From positions 5,052,001 through 5,116,000 of the forward strand of contig NZ_AP018448.1 of NCBI RefSeq assembly GCF_030294945.1: a stretch of DNA of 64,000 nt. The letters run 5' to 3'. The notes beneath the pieces were generated by a model. The model was not told the origin of the DNA. It did not search any database and was given only the letters and a program-made list of their open reading frames with translations. Positions within the stretch are counted from its first letter, which is position 1, and every line of letters begins with the position of its first letter. Origin of the DNA: Streptomyces graminofaciens (GTDB taxonomy: Bacteria > Actinomycetota > Actinomycetes > Streptomycetales > Streptomycetaceae). Below, in pieces: positions 35,574 through 43,965 of the stretch. The translations under genes and the position numbers were made by a program.

Positions 35574-38480
35574 ATGAAGCAGCAGAGCGTGCACCCCGAG
35601 GACGCGGCGGGCACCTCTGACGCCTCGTCGCGCCCGGACACCGCCGACGCGGACGACAAGGACGGCGGCGCCTCCTCGAAGAGGACCACCGACACCGGTT
35701 CCGAACAGGACGCCGACGCCGCCGCACGGACGGACTCCGGCTCCGCCTCGCAGAAGGACAGCGACACCGACCCGCAGTCCGGGCAGAAGGACGACAGCCC
35801 CGAGCCGCAGTCGGGGAAAACGCGCTCCCCTATGTCGTACGAAAACGAGAAGCAGCAGGTCGGACCGGGTGTGGACAGACCTGAGGACGGTCACGCGGAA
35901 GAAGTGGAGGGCGACGAACCGCTCCTCCCCGCGCGCGTGCACCGTCCCTCCGACCTGATGCGGCTCCTGGTCGGCATGCTGGGGATCATCGTTCTGCTGG
36001 CGATCGCGGCGTTCGCGCACGGTACGACGTCGGGGCTCGAGCAGGACATCAACGAGGGCACCGGCAAGGCACCCGATCTGCTGATCAACATCGCGGGGCT
36101 GGGGTCTAGCATCGCGATCCTGCTCGTGCCCGTCGCCTTCGCGATCGAGCGGCTGGTCAAGCGGGACGGGCTGCGCATCGCGGACGGCGTGCTCGCGGCA
36201 GTGCTCGCGCACGGAGTGACGCTGGCCACCGACCTGTGGGTCGCCCGGGCCGCCCCGGACTCGATCCAGGAGGCGCTCACCCAGCCCTCCCCCGGCGACA
36301 TCCACGCCCTGACCGACCCGGTGCACGGCTATCTCGCGCCGGTCATCGCGTACATGACGGCCGTCGGGATGTCACGCCGACCGCGCTGGCGGGCGGTCCT
36401 GTGGATCGTGCTGCTGCTCGACACCTTCTCGATGCTGGTCACCGGCTACACCACACCGTTCTCGATCATCCTGACGGTACTGATCGGCTGGACCGTGGCG
36501 TACGGAACGTTGTACGCGGTCGGCTCACCGAACGTACGTCCTACGGGGCGGACGCTGATGGCGGGTCTGCGGCGCGTCGGCTTCAAACCGGTCAGCGCGG
36601 CCCGCGAGGAGGTCTCCGACACGGCGGAGAGCGGCGACCGGGGCCGACGGTACTTCGTGACCCTGGAGGACGGCCCTCCGCTGGACGTCACCGTCGTGGA
36701 CCGGGAGCAGCAGGCACAGGGCTTCTTCTACCGGGTCTGGCGGCGGCTGACACTGCGCGGCATCACCACGCGCCGCAGTCTGCAGTCCCTGCGCCAGGCC
36801 CTGGAGCAGGAGGCCCTTCTCGCGTACGCGGCCATCGCGGCCGGCGCCAACGCGCCCAAGCTGATCGCGACCTCCGAACTCGGGCCCGACGCCGTGATGC
36901 TCGTCTACGAGCACACCGGCGGGCGCACCCTGGACTCGCTGGCGGACGAGGACGTCACCGACGAGCTGCTGCACGACACCTGGGAGCAGGTGAAGGCCCT
37001 GCAGTCGCGTCGTATCGCGCACCGCAGGCTGGTGGGCGACGCGATTCTGGTGGATCGTTCCGGCACGGTGATCCTCACCGATCTGCGCGTCGGCGAGATC
37101 GCGGCCGGCGACCTGGTGCTGCGCATGGACGTCTCCCAGCTGCTGACGACACTCGGCCTGCGGGTGGGCGCCGAGCGCGCGGTGGCCTCGGCGGTGAGTG
37201 TTCTCGGGCCCGACGCGGTGGCCGACTGCCTGCCCATGCTGCAGCCCATCGCGCTGTCGCGCTCCACGCGCGCGACCCTGCGCCGACTGGCCAGGGAGCG
37301 GGCCGAGCGCGAGCGCGAGGCCGTTCTGGAGGCGTCCCGGCTGGCCAAGCAGGCCCGTGCGGAGGAGCACAAGGAAGCCGCCGAGCCCGGCAAGGCCGAC
37401 AAGAAGGCCGTACGTGCCGAGCAGCGGGCCGAGAAGCGGGCGATCGACGAGGCACTGGAGGGGGCGCGCGAGGAGGATCTGCTCACCCAGATCCGTCACC
37501 AGGTGCTGCTGATCAGGCCCCAGGCACCGGTCGAACCGGCTCGTCTGGAGCGGGTCAAACCGCGCACGCTCATCAGTTTCATCGCCGGTGCCATCGGCGC
37601 GTACTTCCTGCTGACCCAGCTCACGCACATCGAGTTCGGGCTGCTCATCGAGAACGCCGAGTGGGGCTGGGTCGCCGCGGCCGTGTTCTTCTCGGCCCTC
37701 AGCTATGTCGCCGCCGCGATGAGCCTGCTGGGCTTCGTGCCGGAGCGGGTGCCGTTCCCGCGGACGGTGGCGGCGCAGGTCGCCGGGTCGTTCGTGAAGA
37801 TCGTGGCACCGGCCGCAGTGGGCGGTGTCGCCCTCAACACGCGCTTCCTGCAGCGCGCGGGGGTGCGGCCGGGGCTCGCGGTGGCGAGTGTCGGCGCGTC
37901 GCAGCTGTTCGGGCTCGGCTGCCACATCCTGATGCTGCTCGCCTTCGGCTATCTGACCGGCACCGAGAAGACGCCGTCCCTGTCGCCGTCCCGCACGGTC
38001 ATCGCGGGCCTGCTGACGGTCGCCGTGCTCGTCCTGGTGGTCACGTCGATCCCGTTCCTGCGGAAATTCGTCGTCACACGCGTGCGGTCGCTCTTCGCGG
38101 GTGTGGTGCCGCGCATGCTCGATGTGCTGCAGCGGCCGCAGAAGCTGGTCACCGGCATCGGCGGCATGCTGCTGCTCACCGGTTGCTTCGTGATGTGTCT
38201 GGACGCCTCGATCCGGGCCTTCGGCGACGAGTCGGCCTCGATCAGCATCGCCAGCGTCGCCGTCGTCTTCCTCGCGGGCAACGCGCTGGGTTCCGCTGCG
38301 CCGACACCGGGCGGTGTGGGCGCGGTCGAGGCCACCCTGACGGTCGGTCTGATCGCCGTCGGGCTCCCCAAGGAGGTCGCCGCGCCCGCGGTCCTGCTGT
38401 TCCGTCTGCTGACCCTGTGGCTGCCCGTACTGCCGGGCTGGCTGGCCTTCAACCAACTGTCGCGCAAGGGCGCGCTCTAA
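35574..38480 (+). CDS. Pseudokinase-LPG_synthase_TM (UPF0104) membrane protein
   Basis: This protein of about 968 aa has four parts. Residues 1-125 are an acidic, disordered N-terminus. Several transmembrane helices follow (about 130-330, from LLVGMLGIIVLLAIAAF). A cytosolic kinase-like domain (about 370-590) carries HRRLVGDAILVDRSG where kinases have HRD and N, and DLR instead of DFG, so catalysis is unlikely. After a charged coiled-coil (about 595-660), an eight-helix LPG_synthase_TM domain runs to the end and includes APTPGGVGAVEATL. Such domains occur in lipid flippases and synthases. Its role may be in lipid or polymer export. The ATG at 35574 has only a weak AAGAGA upstream. Confidence 0.82.
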   Translation: MKQQSVHPEDAAGTSDASSRPDTADADDKDGGASSKRTTDTGSEQDADAAARTDSGSASQKDSDTDPQSGQKDDSPEPQSGKTRSPMSYENEKQQVGPGVDRPEDGHAEEVEGDEPLLPARVHRPSDLMRLLVGMLGIIVLLAIAAFAHGTTSGLEQDINEGTGKAPDLLINIAGLGSSIAILLVPVAFAIERLVKRDGLRIADGVLAAVLAHGVTLATDLWVARAAPDSIQEALTQPSPGDIHALTDPVHGYLAPVIAYMTAVGMSRRPRWRAVLWIVLLLDTFSMLVTGYTTPFSIILTVLIGWTVAYGTLYAVGSPNVRPTGRTLMAGLRRVGFKPVSAAREEVSDTAESGDRGRRYFVTLEDGPPLDVTVVDREQQAQGFFYRVWRRLTLRGITTRRSLQSLRQALEQEALLAYAAIAAGANAPKLIATSELGPDAVMLVYEHTGGRTLDSLADEDVTDELLHDTWEQVKALQSRRIAHRRLVGDAILVDRSGTVILTDLRVGEIAAGDLVLRMDVSQLLTTLGLRVGAERAVASAVSVLGPDAVADCLPMLQPIALSRSTRATLRRLARERAEREREAVLEASRLAKQARAEEHKEAAEPGKADKKAVRAEQRAEKRAIDEALEGAREEDLLTQIRHQVLLIRPQAPVEPARLERVKPRTLISFIAGAIGAYFLLTQLTHIEFGLLIENAEWGWVAAAVFFSALSYVAAAMSLLGFVPERVPFPRTVAAQVAGSFVKIVAPAAVGGVALNTRFLQRAGVRPGLAVASVGASQLFGLGCHILMLLAFGYLTGTEKTPSLSPSRTVIAGLLTVAVLVLVVTSIPFLRKFVVTRVRSLFAGVVPRMLDVLQRPQKLVTGIGGMLLLTGCFVMCLDASIRAFGDESASISIASVAVVFLAGNALGSAAPTPGGVGAVEATLTVGLIAVGLPKEVAAPAVLLFRLLTLWLPVLPGWLAFNQLSRKGAL

Positions 38481-38571
38481 CAGCTCGGCCGCGCGGCTCC
38501 GGACACGCGCCGCGAAGGCAGGCCACGCGGGCCTGGGTGTACGCCCCACAAGGCCGGGCCCACAAGGTCGG

Positions 38572-38643
38572 GCCACGCGCGCGTACACGCGAAAAGCAGC
38601 ACACGCGCGTGTGCCTCCGGCAAACGGCGTACGCGCGCGTGGC
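38572..38643. repeat. Nested inverted repeats of alternating CG sequence
   Basis: A perfect 15-bp inverted repeat (GCCACGCGCGCGTAC at 38572-38586 and its complement at 38629-38643) flanks a 16-bp perfect palindrome, GCACACGCGCGTGTGC (38599-38614). All lie in the gap between the flippase gene and the first peptidase gene. It could terminate transcription, bind protein or adopt Z-form DNA. Confidence 0.7.
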
Positions 38644-38716
38644 GCTCCCACCCGAGGCCTCACCCGCACGGCCCGTGCCCCGAGCGTGCCGCCCGGGGCA
38701 GCTCCAGGATGGGAGC

Positions 38717-40267
38717 ATGTCCACCCCGTCCCCGCCGCGTAGCGTCGCCCTGACCGCAACCGCCGTCCTGCTGTGGTCCCTGGCCGCGGGATGCGGTGGC
38801 GAAGGGGCCGAGAGCAAGGACGAGGATCTGGCGACCCAGCGGCTGAGCTGGAAGGACTGCCCGGCACCCGCCGCCTCCGAGGGCGGTGGCGACGCACCCT
38901 CGCCGCTGCCGGACGGCGATGAATGGCAGTGCGCGACCATGAAGGCCCCGCTCGATTGGGGCGACCCGAAGGGCGACACGATCGGCATCGCGCTGATCCG
39001 GGCCGAGACGAGTGGCCCCAAGGACAAGCGCATCGGCTCGCTGATCTTCAACTTCGGCGGCCCCGGCGGCTCGGGCATCACAGCTCTCCCCTCCTTCGGC
39101 AAGGACTACGCGAAGCTGCGCACCCGCTACGACCTGGTGAGCTTCGACCCGCGCGGGGTCGGCCGCAGCGCGGGCGTCGAGTGCGAGGACGCGGAGCAGC
39201 TCGACGAGTACTTCCAGCAGGACGGGACACCGGACGACTCGGCCGAGCGGACGAAGCTCCTCGATGACACGAAGACTTTCAACGCGGCTTGCGAGAAGAA
39301 CTCCGGCAAGGTCCTCCCCCATGTGCGGACCACCGACGCCGCCCGCGACATGGATCTGATGCGCCAGGTCCTGGGCGACGACAAGCTGCACTACTTCGGC
39401 ATCTCCTACGGCACCGAACTCGGCGGCGTCTACGCCCACCTGTTCCCCAAGAAGATGGGGCGGGCCGTGTTCGACGCGGTCGTCGACCCGACTCAGGACG
39501 CGGAACAGGGTTCCCTCGGGCAGGCCAAGGGCTTTCAGCTCGCGCTCGACAACTACGCGCAGGACTGTGTCTCGCAGGGAGACTGCCCGGTCGGTGCCAC
39601 CGCGCAGGACGTCAAGGACCGGATCCTGAAGCTGCTGAAGGACCTGGACAGCAAACCGATCCCCGGTGTATTCCCCCGCGACCTGACCGAGTCCGCCGCG
39701 ACCACCGGCATCGCGCAGGCCCTGTACTCCAAGGACTTCTGGGCCTATCTGACGGAGGGTCTTGAGCAGGCGTACAACGGTGACGGCAGCCTGCTCATGG
39801 TGCTCGCCGACGCGATGAACGGGCGGAACGAGGACGGCGAGTACAGCAACCTGACCGCGGCGAACGTCTCCATCAACTGCGCGGACGACAAGCCGCGGTA
39901 CACCGAGAAGGACGTGGAGGCCAAGCTTCCGGAGTTCCGGTCCGCCTCCCCTGTCTTCGGTACCTGGCTGGCCTGGTCCATGCTCAGCTGCGCCGACTGG
40001 GCGGTCGCGGGCGAGGCCGACCACCCGGATGTCGGCGCGGCAGGCTCGGCGCCGATCCTCGTGGTCGGCAACACCGGCGACCCGGCCACCCCCTACGAGG
40101 GCGCGCGGAAGATGGTGGAGGCGCTCGGTGAGGGGGTCGGGGTCGAGCTGACGTACAAGGGGCAGGGACACGGCTCGTACGACAGCGGGAACGCCTGCGT
40201 GCAGTCGGCCGTGAACGGCTATCTGCTGGAGGGGAAGGTGCCGAAGGCAGGCACCGTCTGCGCGTAG
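38717..40267 (+). CDS. Secreted lipoprotein alpha/beta hydrolase, tripeptidyl aminopeptidase (SlpD/SlpE type), copy 1
   Basis: This 516-aa lipoprotein peptidase has an N-terminal signal peptide with lipobox LAAG-C (Cys about residue 26). An alpha/beta-hydrolase fold follows, with the oxyanion block FNFGGPGGSG (about 116-125), FDPRGVGRSAG and nucleophile Ser in GISYGTELGG (about 230). The C-terminal TAP-like part has GNTGDPATPYEGA and the catalytic His in GQGHGSY. It resembles the mycelium-associated peptidases SlpD/SlpE of S. lividans, which remove N-terminal tripeptides outside the cell. ATG at 38717 has GGGAG close upstream. A paralogue follows 141 bp downstream. Confidence 0.9.
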   Translation: MSTPSPPRSVALTATAVLLWSLAAGCGGEGAESKDEDLATQRLSWKDCPAPAASEGGGDAPSPLPDGDEWQCATMKAPLDWGDPKGDTIGIALIRAETSGPKDKRIGSLIFNFGGPGGSGITALPSFGKDYAKLRTRYDLVSFDPRGVGRSAGVECEDAEQLDEYFQQDGTPDDSAERTKLLDDTKTFNAACEKNSGKVLPHVRTTDAARDMDLMRQVLGDDKLHYFGISYGTELGGVYAHLFPKKMGRAVFDAVVDPTQDAEQGSLGQAKGFQLALDNYAQDCVSQGDCPVGATAQDVKDRILKLLKDLDSKPIPGVFPRDLTESAATTGIAQALYSKDFWAYLTEGLEQAYNGDGSLLMVLADAMNGRNEDGEYSNLTAANVSINCADDKPRYTEKDVEAKLPEFRSASPVFGTWLAWSMLSCADWAVAGEADHPDVGAAGSAPILVVGNTGDPATPYEGARKMVEALGEGVGVELTYKGQGHGSYDSGNACVQSAVNGYLLEGKVPKAGTVCA

Positions 40268-40307
40268 AAGCCTGGGAATCAGACTGGAATAGTTGCAGGT
40301 CAGAGCG

Positions 40308-40316
40308 TTATCCACA
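40308..40316 (+). promoter_or_regulatory. DnaA box (TTATCCACA)
   Basis: A perfect TTATCCACA lies between the two peptidase paralogues, about 93 bp before the second start. A 12-bp palindrome CGGGACGTCCCG (40332-40343) and a -10-like TACCAT (40346-40351) follow. Confidence 0.4.
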
Positions 40317-40408
40317 GGCCTCGGCACGACTCGGGACGTCCCGCCTACCATGGCAGGACTGTCATTCGCGACATCCCGCGGACGACATCGCGAGGGGGGG
40401 AAGTGCTC

Positions 40409-41911
40409 ATGGCGCGATTCCTACGGGGGGCGGCTCTGGCAGCAGTGGTGCTGCTGGGCGCCGGCTGCAGTGGCAGCGATACGAGCGACGGTAAGAGTGG
40501 CTCCGGGCCGCCGTCGTCGCTCGGCTCGCAGAAGCTCGACTGGGGCCGTTGCAAGGCGACGTCGGACGGTCCCGCGCCGGGCGGCGACTGGCAGTGCGCG
40601 ACGATGAAGGTGCCGCTGGATCACTCGAAGCCGGACGGGGAGACGGTCGATCTCGCGCTGATCCGGTCGAGGGCGACGGGGGACGCGGACGAACGCATCG
40701 GCTCACTCCTGTTCAACTTCGGCGGCCCCGGTGGCTCGGGCGTCTCCATCATGCCGCCGTATGCCTCCCTCACCGATCAACTGCACGAGCGGTACGACCT
40801 GGTGAGCTGGGATCCGCGCGGGGTCGCCGGCAGCGAGGGTGTGCGCTGCCGTGACGACGAGGAGATCCAGGCCGCCGAGGCGGTGGACTCCACGCCCGAC
40901 GACGCGGCCGAGGAGACGGCGTTCTTCGAGGACGCGAGCGACTTCGGCGCGGACTGCGCGAAGGGGGCGGGCAAGCTCCTCGCGCACGTCTCGACCACGG
41001 ACACCGCCCGCGACATGGACCTGATGCGCCAGGTCCTGGGCGACGACAAGCTGCACTACTTCGGCATCTCCTACGGCACCGAACTCGGCGGCGTCTACGC
41101 CCACCTGTTCCCCAAGAACGTGGGCCGCCTGGCGCTGGACGCGGTCGTCGACCCCACGGCCGACACGATCGGCCACGCCAAGAACCAGAGCCTGGGCTTC
41201 CAGCGCGCGCTGGAGAGCTACCTCAAGTCCACGGACCAGGACCCCGAGGAGGGCACGCGGAAGATCGCGAACCTGCTGGAGCGGATCGACGCCGAGCCAC
41301 TGGCGACGTCCTCCGAGCGGAGGCTCACCCAGACCCTGGCGATCACCGGCATCGTCGACCCCCTCTACACCGAGCACAGCTGGCCGGCGCTGACCAGCGC
41401 GCTGGACGCGGCCGAGGACGGCGACGGCACAGAGCTGCTCGCGTTCGCCGACGAGTACAACGAGCGTGATCCCGAGGGGCGTTACGGCACGGGGACCCAC
41501 TCACAGCGAGCCATATCGTGTCTGGACCAGAAGCAGCGGCCGACCGCCGAGGAGACGAAGAAGCTGCTGCCCGAGTTCCGGAAGATCTCCCCCGTCTTCG
41601 GCGAGTTCATGGGCTGGGACACCGCGGGCTGGTGCCACGACTGGCCGGTGCCCGGCCAGGTCGACAACCCCGAGGTGAGCGCGCCGGGAGCCCCGCCCGT
41701 CCTGGTGGTGGGCAACACCGGGGACCCGGCGACGCCGTACGAGGGCGCGCGGAAGATGGCGGACGAGCTGGGCGAGGGCGTCGGTGTGGTGCTCACCTGG
41801 CAGGGCGAGGGCCATGGGGCGTACGGCAGCGGGAGCGACTGTGTCGACTCGACCGTGAACGGCTATCTGCTGGAGGGGACGGTGCCGAAGGACGGCAAGG
41901 TCTGCTCATGA
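40409..41911 (+). CDS. Secreted lipoprotein alpha/beta hydrolase, tripeptidyl aminopeptidase (SlpD/SlpE type), copy 2
   Basis: This 500-aa paralogue of the upstream gene has the same order of parts. A signal peptide with lipobox LLGAG-C (Cys about 20) is followed by FNFGGPGGSG, WDPRGVAGSEG and nucleophile GISYGTELGG (about 219). GNTGDPATPYEGA and GEGHGAYG carry the C-terminal Asp/His region. It lacks a short cysteine-bearing insert present in copy 1 (SQGDCPVG). ATG at 40409 is favoured by a G-rich Shine-Dalgarno 8 nt upstream; GTG at 40403 is too close. A 98-bp stretch around the active site is identical to copy 1, pointing to gene conversion. A strong hairpin follows at once. Confidence 0.9.
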   Translation: MARFLRGAALAAVVLLGAGCSGSDTSDGKSGSGPPSSLGSQKLDWGRCKATSDGPAPGGDWQCATMKVPLDHSKPDGETVDLALIRSRATGDADERIGSLLFNFGGPGGSGVSIMPPYASLTDQLHERYDLVSWDPRGVAGSEGVRCRDDEEIQAAEAVDSTPDDAAEETAFFEDASDFGADCAKGAGKLLAHVSTTDTARDMDLMRQVLGDDKLHYFGISYGTELGGVYAHLFPKNVGRLALDAVVDPTADTIGHAKNQSLGFQRALESYLKSTDQDPEEGTRKIANLLERIDAEPLATSSERRLTQTLAITGIVDPLYTEHSWPALTSALDAAEDGDGTELLAFADEYNERDPEGRYGTGTHSQRAISCLDQKQRPTAEETKKLLPEFRKISPVFGEFMGWDTAGWCHDWPVPGQVDNPEVSAPGAPPVLVVGNTGDPATPYEGARKMADELGEGVGVVLTWQGEGHGAYGSGSDCVDSTVNGYLLEGTVPKDGKVCS

Positions 41912-41913
41912 CG

Positions 41914-41958
41914 ACGGCGGGGGCTGCGGGCACCCGTGGCGCCCGCAGCCCCCGCCGT
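41914..41958. terminator. Bidirectional terminator between peptidase copy 2 and moeZ
   Basis: A perfect 18-bp GC stem (41914-41931 with 41941-41958) with a 9-nt loop starts 2 nt after one stop codon. It ends 15 nt before the convergent moeZ stop. Confidence 0.85.
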
Positions 41959-41973
41959 GCGGAGCAGGTCCGG

Positions 41974-43152
41974 TCAGTAGACCGGCTTGTGGGGCTCGAT
42001 CTGGTTGACCCAGCCGATCACGCCGCCGCCGACGTGCACGGCGTCCGCGAAGCCTGCGGACTTCAGCACGGCGAGGACCTCCGCGCTGCGGACACCCGTC
42101 TTGCAGTGCAGAACGATCTTCTTGTCCTGCGGAAGGCTCTCCAGGGCGGTGCCCATGAGGAACTCGTTCTTCGGGATCAGCTTGGCACCGGGGATCGACA
42201 CGATCTCGTACTCGTTGATCTCGCGGACGTCGATGATCTCGATGTTCTCGCCATCGTCGATCCACTCCTTGAGCTGCTTGGGAGTGATCGTCGAGCCGGC
42301 GGCCGCCTCCTGGGCCTCCTCGGAGACGACGCCGCAGAAGGCCTCGTAGTCGATGAGCTCGGTGACGGTGGGGTTCTCGCCGCAGACCGCGCAGTCCGGG
42401 TCCTTGCGGACCTTGACCTGGCGGTACTGCATCTCCAGGGCGTCGTAGATCATCAGGCGGCCGACCAGCGGCTCGCCCGTGCCGGTGAGGAGCTTGATGG
42501 CCTCGGTGACCTGGATGGAGCCGATGGACGCGCACAGCACACCCAGGACGCCGCCCTCGGCGCAGGAGGGGACCATGCCCGGCGGCGGGGGCTCCGGGTA
42601 GAGGCAGCGGTAGCAGGGGCCGTGCTCGGACCAGAAGACGGAGGCCTGGCCGTCGAAGCGGTAGATCGAACCCCAGACGTAGGGCTTGTTCAGCAGGACG
42701 GCCGCGTCGTTGACCAGGTAGCGGGTCGCGAAGTTGTCCGTGCCGTCGACGATCAGGTCGTACTGGCTGAAGATCTCCTTCACGTTCTCGGCCTCGAGCC
42801 GCTCCTCGTGGAGGATCACGTTCACGTAGGGGTTGATGCCGAGGACGGAGTCACGCGCCGACTCGGCCTTGGAGCGGCCGATGTCGGACTGGCTGTGGAT
42901 GATCTGGCGCTGCAGGTTCGACTCGTCGACCTCGTCGAACTCCACGATGCCGAGCGTGCCGACGCCCGCCGCGGCCAGGTACATCAGCGCCGGCGAACCC
43001 AGGCCGCCGGCGCCCACACAGAGCACCTTGGCGTTCTTCAGCCGCTTCTGCCCGTCCATCCCGACGTCAGGGATGATCAGGTGGCGGGAGTACCTGCGGA
43101 CCTCGTCTACGGTGAGCTCGGCAGCGGGCTCGACCAGGGGTGGCAGCGACAC
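41974..43152 (-). CDS. moeZ: Adenylyltransferase/sulfurtransferase MoeZ (ThiF-rhodanese)
   Basis: This 392-aa two-domain protein has a ThiF/MoeB-type E1 domain (about 1-265) with VGAGGLGSPALMYLAAAGVG, the catalytic DNFATRYLVND region and zinc ligands CYRC and CAVC. A C-terminal rhodanese domain (about 285-390) has active site CKTGVRS. MoeZ adenylates and sulfurates small ubiquitin-like sulfur carriers (MoaD, CysO, ThiS-like), feeding molybdopterin, cysteine and thiamine pathways. It links functionally to moaE in this window. GTG at 43152 has GGAG 7 nt upstream. A SigR-type promoter lies directly upstream. Confidence 0.95.
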   Translation of the reverse strand: MSLPPLVEPAAELTVDEVRRYSRHLIIPDVGMDGQKRLKNAKVLCVGAGGLGSPALMYLAAAGVGTLGIVEFDEVDESNLQRQIIHSQSDIGRSKAESARDSVLGINPYVNVILHEERLEAENVKEIFSQYDLIVDGTDNFATRYLVNDAAVLLNKPYVWGSIYRFDGQASVFWSEHGPCYRCLYPEPPPPGMVPSCAEGGVLGVLCASIGSIQVTEAIKLLTGTGEPLVGRLMIYDALEMQYRQVKVRKDPDCAVCGENPTVTELIDYEAFCGVVSEEAQEAAAGSTITPKQLKEWIDDGENIEIIDVREINEYEIVSIPGAKLIPKNEFLMGTALESLPQDKKIVLHCKTGVRSAEVLAVLKSAGFADAVHVGGGVIGWVNQIEPHKPVY

Positions 43153-43196
43153 GGGGACTCCGTTGATCGGTCAATCACTACAGTTGTTCTCCCCGT

Positions 43197-43222
43197 AACA
43201 CTGCCACGCCCTTTTTCATTCC
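43197..43222 (-). promoter_or_regulatory. SigR-type promoter of moeZ (GGAAT-N18-GTT)
   Basis: The minus strand reads GGAAT (43222-43218), 18 bp, then GTT (43199-43197), matching the SigR consensus. It overlaps the last bases of the spherulin-like gene and would start transcription about 40 nt before moeZ. Confidence 0.72.
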
Positions 43223-43965
43223 GAGACACCCGTTCCAACAAGCGAGACGATGTCGTCCCAGTAGCCGGGCAGCGCCTCCCAGGGACCTGTGGAGCCGCAG
43301 CGGCCCGTGCGGTCGGTGAACCAGATCGTGGCGGCGCCCTGCCAACGGGCGATGCGCAGTGCCTCGTCGAGGTGGGCGCGCGGGACTCCGTGGACGAAGT
43401 GGCAGAAGCGTTCGGGTGGGTGGTCGGCGGTCCATTCGGCCACCTGCGACCAGCGGTAGTCGCTCCAGGGGCCGGAGAAGGTCACCAACTGGTCTGCGTG
43501 CTCGGCATATCCGGGGTACGGGTGGGTGCCGTGGCCGAGGACGATGTGGCCGCCGCCGAGGAGCTCCCGAAGGGTGGTGACCGTACGGCGGATCTCCGGG
43601 AGCGTGGAGTGTTCGGTGGGGCAGCGGTCCAGGAGGAAGCCGTCGACGCGGTACCAGTCGAGATAGCGCTGTGCGTCGGAGCAGAGTTCGCCGAGCGGGC
43701 GTGCGCCGAAGGTCACGTCCAGGTGGCCGAGAACCCGGACACCCGCGTTGCGCAGTCGCCCGGCGGCTTCCAGGCAGTGCGGGTCGGGGCGGGTGCCCGG
43801 GCCGTCGGAGACGTTGAGGACAGCCCAGTGCACGGGGGTGCCGGGGCGGGTGAGTTCGCTCCATTCCAGTGGGGCGACGAGGGGGTGTGCATAACCGGGG
43901 ATGCCGAAGCCGTGGCTCAGGCCGGTGCTCGCGGTGCCCGCCGAGGCGGGCGTCAGATACGGCAC
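43216..43965 (-). CDS. Spherulation-specific family 4 / GH114-like TIM-barrel protein
   Basis: The 249-aa protein resembles the spherulin-4 family, related to the GH114 and PelA-type glycoside hydrolases. Blocks include IPGYAHPLVAPLEWSEL (about 22-38), AVLNVSDGPGTRPD, LGHLDVTFGARPL, and the barrel-strand acid motif YRVDGFLLDRCP (about 105-116). It lacks a signal peptide, so if it cleaves exopolysaccharide, export is unexplained. Alternatively it acts inside the cell or has lost secretion. GTG at 43965 has GGAGG well spaced and overlaps the epimerase stop by 13 nt, showing translational coupling. It is the last gene of the glycosyltransferase operon. Confidence 0.78.
   Translation of the reverse strand: MPYLTPASAGTASTGLSHGFGIPGYAHPLVAPLEWSELTRPGTPVHWAVLNVSDGPGTRPDPHCLEAAGRLRNAGVRVLGHLDVTFGARPLGELCSDAQRYLDWYRVDGFLLDRCPTEHSTLPEIRRTVTTLRELLGGGHIVLGHGTHPYPGYAEHADQLVTFSGPWSDYRWSQVAEWTADHPPERFCHFVHGVPRAHLDEALRIARWQGAATIWFTDRTGRCGSTGPWEALPGYWDDIVSLVGTGVSE

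Noticed and set aside
36236..38716. Open frame continuing into the first peptidase gene
   Set aside because: The first 830 codons are an out-of-frame shadow of the flippase gene and the spacer. Only the part from 38717, with signal peptide and lipobox, is a gene.
18037..40316. Replication origin suggested by DnaA boxes
   Set aside because: The three boxes are 6-16 kb apart. An origin needs a dense box cluster and neighbours such as dnaA or dnaN, which are absent.
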